DNA of 64,000 bases from the NCBI RefSeq assembly GCF_004342845.1, contig NZ_SLXB01000022.1, forward strand, positions 1 through 64,000, written 5' to 3'. The translations under genes were made by a program, and so were the position numbers. Positions 61,059 to 64,000 of this stretch are shown piece by piece; position 1 is the first letter of the stretch; every line of letters starts with the position of its first letter. The notes under the pieces are model-generated. The model searched no databases. It was not told where the DNA came from and worked only from the letters and a program-made list of their open reading frames with translations. This DNA is from Prevotella heparinolytica (GTDB taxonomy: Bacteria > Bacteroidota > Bacteroidia > Bacteroidales > Bacteroidaceae).

Positions 61059-64000
61059 ATTTCAACAATATATCTATGACGTAACTCTCTTCTTGGTTTA
61101 TCATATTTTCAATAGCTTGACGCAAGTCCTCGCTGTTGTTTATTCGGTTAATGGCCTTGTTACGTTTCTTTTTCAACTCATCGGGGTTGACTGGCTGAAT
61201 AGGAGGCGCTGGGATAACAGGTGGCTGCAGCTGTACAGTAGGCATTGGAATAGGCGTTGGAGTGGACTTAGATATACGCCAATCCTTCAACTTATCTTTC
61301 ACCTCTTCTTCTGTCCACATACCGACTTCACTTTCCAAATGCTCGTGAAGATATTTTTGTGCTTCTTTCACTTCTTCATCCATTACATTCACGTTCTCTA
61401 TGCTTTGCATATAATTGACAAAGCCCTTGTGAAAGTTGTCGGCAGATGGTATCAGCAAATTACCAAAATCTGTTTTTAGCGCATCGTAGCCACTGATGGT
61501 GTTTTCCAGCAGACTTGGGTTCTTCATGCTTTCTGGATTATTAACAACTTGTATGAGATTGTCAATAAATTCCTTCATTTCTGATGTACATTCTTCGATA
61601 TTTTTTAATGACCAAAGCGGATAGCCTTTCTCTTTGCAATATACATGAAGTACAGCCCAACGAGCATCTTTAAGACTGCTAATATCAGAATAACCTTTCA
61701 GTTTGTTCAGGTTGAACATTCTGATAAGGCTCTTGCAAACCCGTCCAGCTTCCTTGCTCTCAAATATAAAGTTCAATTTGTTGCTAGTTCTGCCACTTTC
61801 CCAAGCTTTGAACATCTCCACGACATCATCTGCAAGATGCTGTGCCGTACGTTGTTTCCCGTTAGTATCAAAGATAACATTGATGTACTTGCGCATGGCA
61901 AAAGCTACCATTGCCATTGGTGCATAACTCTGGAAAAGCCCAAAAGGCGCTTCTGTCAAGCCAATGAGCTTATCACCAATGTTGAAACTTTGGTTCTTGC
62001 TCGTGTGACGACCACTAAGCCATTCGTCTACATAGTCGCAGACTTTCTTTAGTGGATGATTAGGCGAGACTGTATCCTTCCATTGCAAGTTATCATCTAC
62101 GCTGTCTTGTAGCAAAAACTCTACGTGACGGGCTGGACCTCCACATTTGTCAATAATATCTTGCTTCGTATTGTAATTTAACACCGCATCGACCGTGGCT
62201 TTCACTGATGCTTTCTTCCAATAGGTCGCGCTGAATTTCGTGCGTATAGTTTCTAATGATTCAGGACCATTCGTGAAAATACTTGGTGCAATGCTACTGT
62301 TTATGGTGCTGGTCATCTTGCTGCCAACAATAGTCATGCTGTCACCATTGAGATAGAAAGTCACATTGCTGCCACGCATCTTATTCACCCATTGCTGTAT
62401 CATTTCTGCTGCCTGTTTCGTATAGGTCTGATGCTGCTGGGGCAAGCCGTGGCTTTGGGCACACTGTGCATTAGCTTGATATTCGATGAAACGCTCGTAT
62501 TCTTTATCGCCCATCGTTGTCTCAATTACAACAAAGGTAATGGTGGTGTAACGTTCGTCCTTGCAATTTTTCTCTGCAATTTCTTTTAATAACAAAAGTT
62601 CTTGGTTATTGCGAGCCACCATGATAGCGAGGAAAGTCTCATAGGGTTGAGCTTGCTTTTTCGAATTACCTATTTGGTTCATTAGTGTGTACTCATTACC
62701 CTGTATGCTGAAAAATTGGAACGCATATGGGCGAGCCACTTGCGAGAAATTTCGGTTAAATATATTAGTAGCTGTGTCACTAAATTTGATTACCTGGTCG
62801 GTAAATAAGAATCGAGAAGCTCTTAATTCTTGTTTAATTTTCTGTATTTCGTCACCAGGCAAAGCGGTGAACAAAATAGAGAAATTACCATTAGGTTGAC
62901 GTTGAATGATACTTTTGTCATTGAAGAAATCAAGAATGGTTGGTAATTCGTCTTGCACTTCTGTACCGGAGAATAAGTTTTCAATATTCTCGGTACTGGG
63001 CGTAACAGTATCGCTATTTGCAATGTTATTCAAAGCATTAAGCAATAGAATACCCTTAAAAGTTTTCAAATAATTATCTCCTTGACTCTCTACTGCTAAG
63101 TGGTGGCTATTATATCGCTCTGTTACGGCACCAAACTTAGTACTATCGCTTTCAAAGTATTCCTGAACGTAGTCCCAAAGATAATCTGCCGTGATAGTGC
63201 GTTCATCTGTATAAGCAGCACCATCATCTAAGAAATCACGAACGGCATCACTGGCCAAAAACTCAAATACACTTCGACTACTGGATCCGGCTTCACGTGC
63301 ATAGTAAGTTGCAAGATTGGCTGTTGCTGGATGCAATGGAAATAAGTTCTTGATGTTTTCTATGGTCTGTTCGGTATCTGTACTTGTTGTACTGAACATT
63401 TCCAACAACTCTGGATGGATGCCAAAGAAACGTTCCTGACGAATCATGTATAACGTGTAATTTACAATCTTGAACTTCTTCGACATAATTTTGAATGCCG
63501 AAACAGGTTCCATGTTGTAGACTACATAGTGGTACCGTCCTTTGGTCTTTTCGCGTTCTTCTTCTTTAAGTGTATTTAGTGCCGAAGGGTGAGAGATAAA
63601 TAAGAAGTAAGTGTCATTTTCCGCATTCATCATGGCCTCTGCAATTTCCTGAAGTTGTACCAACAAACGGATACCTATGCTCGAGGTCATTACTTCGGTA
63701 AATTCATCCCAAATAATCAACAAACCATTATAGTCTGTTTTCTCTCGAAGGGCATCCTGTACCTCAAAGATCCATTGCTGAAGATTGTTGCTTTGCAAGC
63801 GAATATCGTAACCGCCCATACGTAGGGCTTGGCGCACACTGTCAAGCACGTCTGTATCAGCAGCCATTAGGCGTTGCTTCAGCCTGTTAGTGTCGGGTGC
63901 GACACTTGAAAGTTGAGCACTCTGTTCAATAAGATTTTCCCAAAATTGTGGTTGGTTCTCGATGTGCTGAACATACATGTCAAAGTCTGTCTGCACCGTG
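61051..64000 (-). CDS. BrxC-like ATPase of BREX (5' end beyond the window)
   Basis: Partial: 981 codons from a GTG at 63996, but the frame stays open to the window edge, so the true start and the Walker A motif lie outside. Walker B is visible near the cut end (LLIIWDEFTEVM). A long helical body follows with LADDVVEMFKAWESGRT and SLLENTISGYDALKTDFGN. A proline-rich linker (PTPIPMPTVQLQPPVIPAPP) precedes a helical tail (KAINRINNSEDLRQAIENM). Arrangement before pglZ and brxL fits BrxC4 of type 4 BREX; PglY-type ATPases are the alternative. Confidence 0.8.
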   Translation of the reverse strand, partial: TVQTDFDMYVQHIENQPQFWENLIEQSAQLSSVAPDTNRLKQRLMAADTDVLDSVRQALRMGGYDIRLQSNNLQQWIFEVQDALREKTDYNGLLIIWDEFTEVMTSSIGIRLLVQLQEIAEAMMNAENDTYFLFISHPSALNTLKEEEREKTKGRYHYVVYNMEPVSAFKIMSKKFKIVNYTLYMIRQERFFGIHPELLEMFSTTSTDTEQTIENIKNLFPLHPATANLATYYAREAGSSSRSVFEFLASDAVRDFLDDGAAYTDERTITADYLWDYVQEYFESDSTKFGAVTERYNSHHLAVESQGDNYLKTFKGILLLNALNNIANSDTVTPSTENIENLFSGTEVQDELPTILDFFNDKSIIQRQPNGNFSILFTALPGDEIQKIKQELRASRFLFTDQVIKFSDTATNIFNRNFSQVARPYAFQFFSIQGNEYTLMNQIGNSKKQAQPYETFLAIMVARNNQELLLLKEIAEKNCKDERYTTITFVVIETTMGDKEYERFIEYQANAQCAQSHGLPQQHQTYTKQAAEMIQQWVNKMRGSNVTFYLNGDSMTIVGSKMTSTINSSIAPSIFTNGPESLETIRTKFSATYWKKASVKATVDAVLNYNTKQDIIDKCGGPARHVEFLLQDSVDDNLQWKDTVSPNHPLKKVCDYVDEWLSGRHTSKNQSFNIGDKLIGLTEAPFGLFQSYAPMAMVAFAMRKYINVIFDTNGKQRTAQHLADDVVEMFKAWESGRTSNKLNFIFESKEAGRVCKSLIRMFNLNKLKGYSDISSLKDARWAVLHVYCKEKGYPLWSLKNIEECTSEMKEFIDNLIQVVNNPESMKNPSLLENTISGYDALKTDFGNLLIPSADNFHKGFVNYMQSIENVNVMDEEVKEAQKYLHEHLESEVGMWTEEEVKDKLKDWRISKSTPTPIPMPTVQLQPPVIPAPPIQPVNPDELKKKRNKAINRINNSEDLRQAIENMINQEESYVIDILLKYV

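Noticed and set aside
57161..64000. DISARM or classical Pgl system
   Set aside because: No DrmA/B/C, methyltransferase or kinase gene is present; PglZ with BrxL and a BrxC-like ATPase fits BREX better.

Overview
The window looks like the chromosome of a Bacteroides/Phocaeicola-type gut bacterium (phylum Bacteroidota). The evidence is a SusC/SusD outer-membrane pair, several LxxC-type lipoproteins, TPR/histidine-kinase-like regulators of Bacteroidales type, and promoters with the Bacteroides -7 element TAnnTTTG (TATCTTTG ahead of tRNA-Leu, greA and a 5S rRNA). No database search was run. Every family assignment comes from reading motifs.

Layout. 1-25 kb is mostly housekeeping: two regulator-like proteins, a nucleoside kinase, a Na/Pi transporter, rubredoxin, a Ca2+ P-type ATPase, HAD hydrolase, ribF, a SusC/SusD pair, a small-peptide/CPBP/DUF2975/Xre operon, sufE, an M28 peptidase, an LD-carboxypeptidase, and ptb-buk. 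25.4-38.1 kb is a complete type III-A CRISPR-Cas locus on one strand: cas6, csm1 (cas10), csm2-5, a Card1-like CARF nuclease, a two-TM membrane protein, a 124-aa protein of unknown function, a reverse transcriptase-Cas1 fusion, cas2, a repeat-rich leader and 12 identical 35-bp repeats. The catalytic residues I can check are present: Cas10 HD and GGDD, Csm3 Asp37, Card1 D-ExK, RT YADD and Cas1 E/H/D. The locus should therefore acquire spacers from RNA, cut target RNA and make cyclic oligoadenylate. The downstream end of the array was cut off by an IS256-family element. That element was later split by an intact IS982 element, leaving a 7-bp target duplication. An IS982 relic lies just before cas6. 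IS3 debris follows.

41-47 kb is again housekeeping (pnp, a lipoprotein, greA, a HIT protein, a mannose-1-phosphate guanylyltransferase, tRNA-Leu-CAA). Downstream of the tRNA, 47.4-54.1 kb holds an MITE-like inverted-repeat pair, an orphan divergent 5S rRNA with its own promoter, and a mobilizable-element backbone (HTH protein, SF3 helicase, Toprim primase, MobC-like protein, relaxase, and a membrane protein gene broken by an amber codon). From 54.2 kb to the right edge, on the minus strand, are an AlbA/Schlafen-type ATP-binding protein and a BREX type 4-like operon: BrxC-like ATPase (cut by the window end), PglZ, short BrxL, and a last gene that joins a sigma region 4-like helix-turn-helix to an RNA polymerase alpha C-terminal-like domain.

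The best candidates for something undescribed are: (1) the Card1 / two-TM protein / 124-aa protein cassette between csm5 and RT-cas1, which may be a cOA effector set with an off-switch; (2) the sigma4-alphaCTD protein in the BREX operon; (3) the orphan 5S rRNA; and (4) the degenerate ~110-bp repeats that make up the CRISPR leader.
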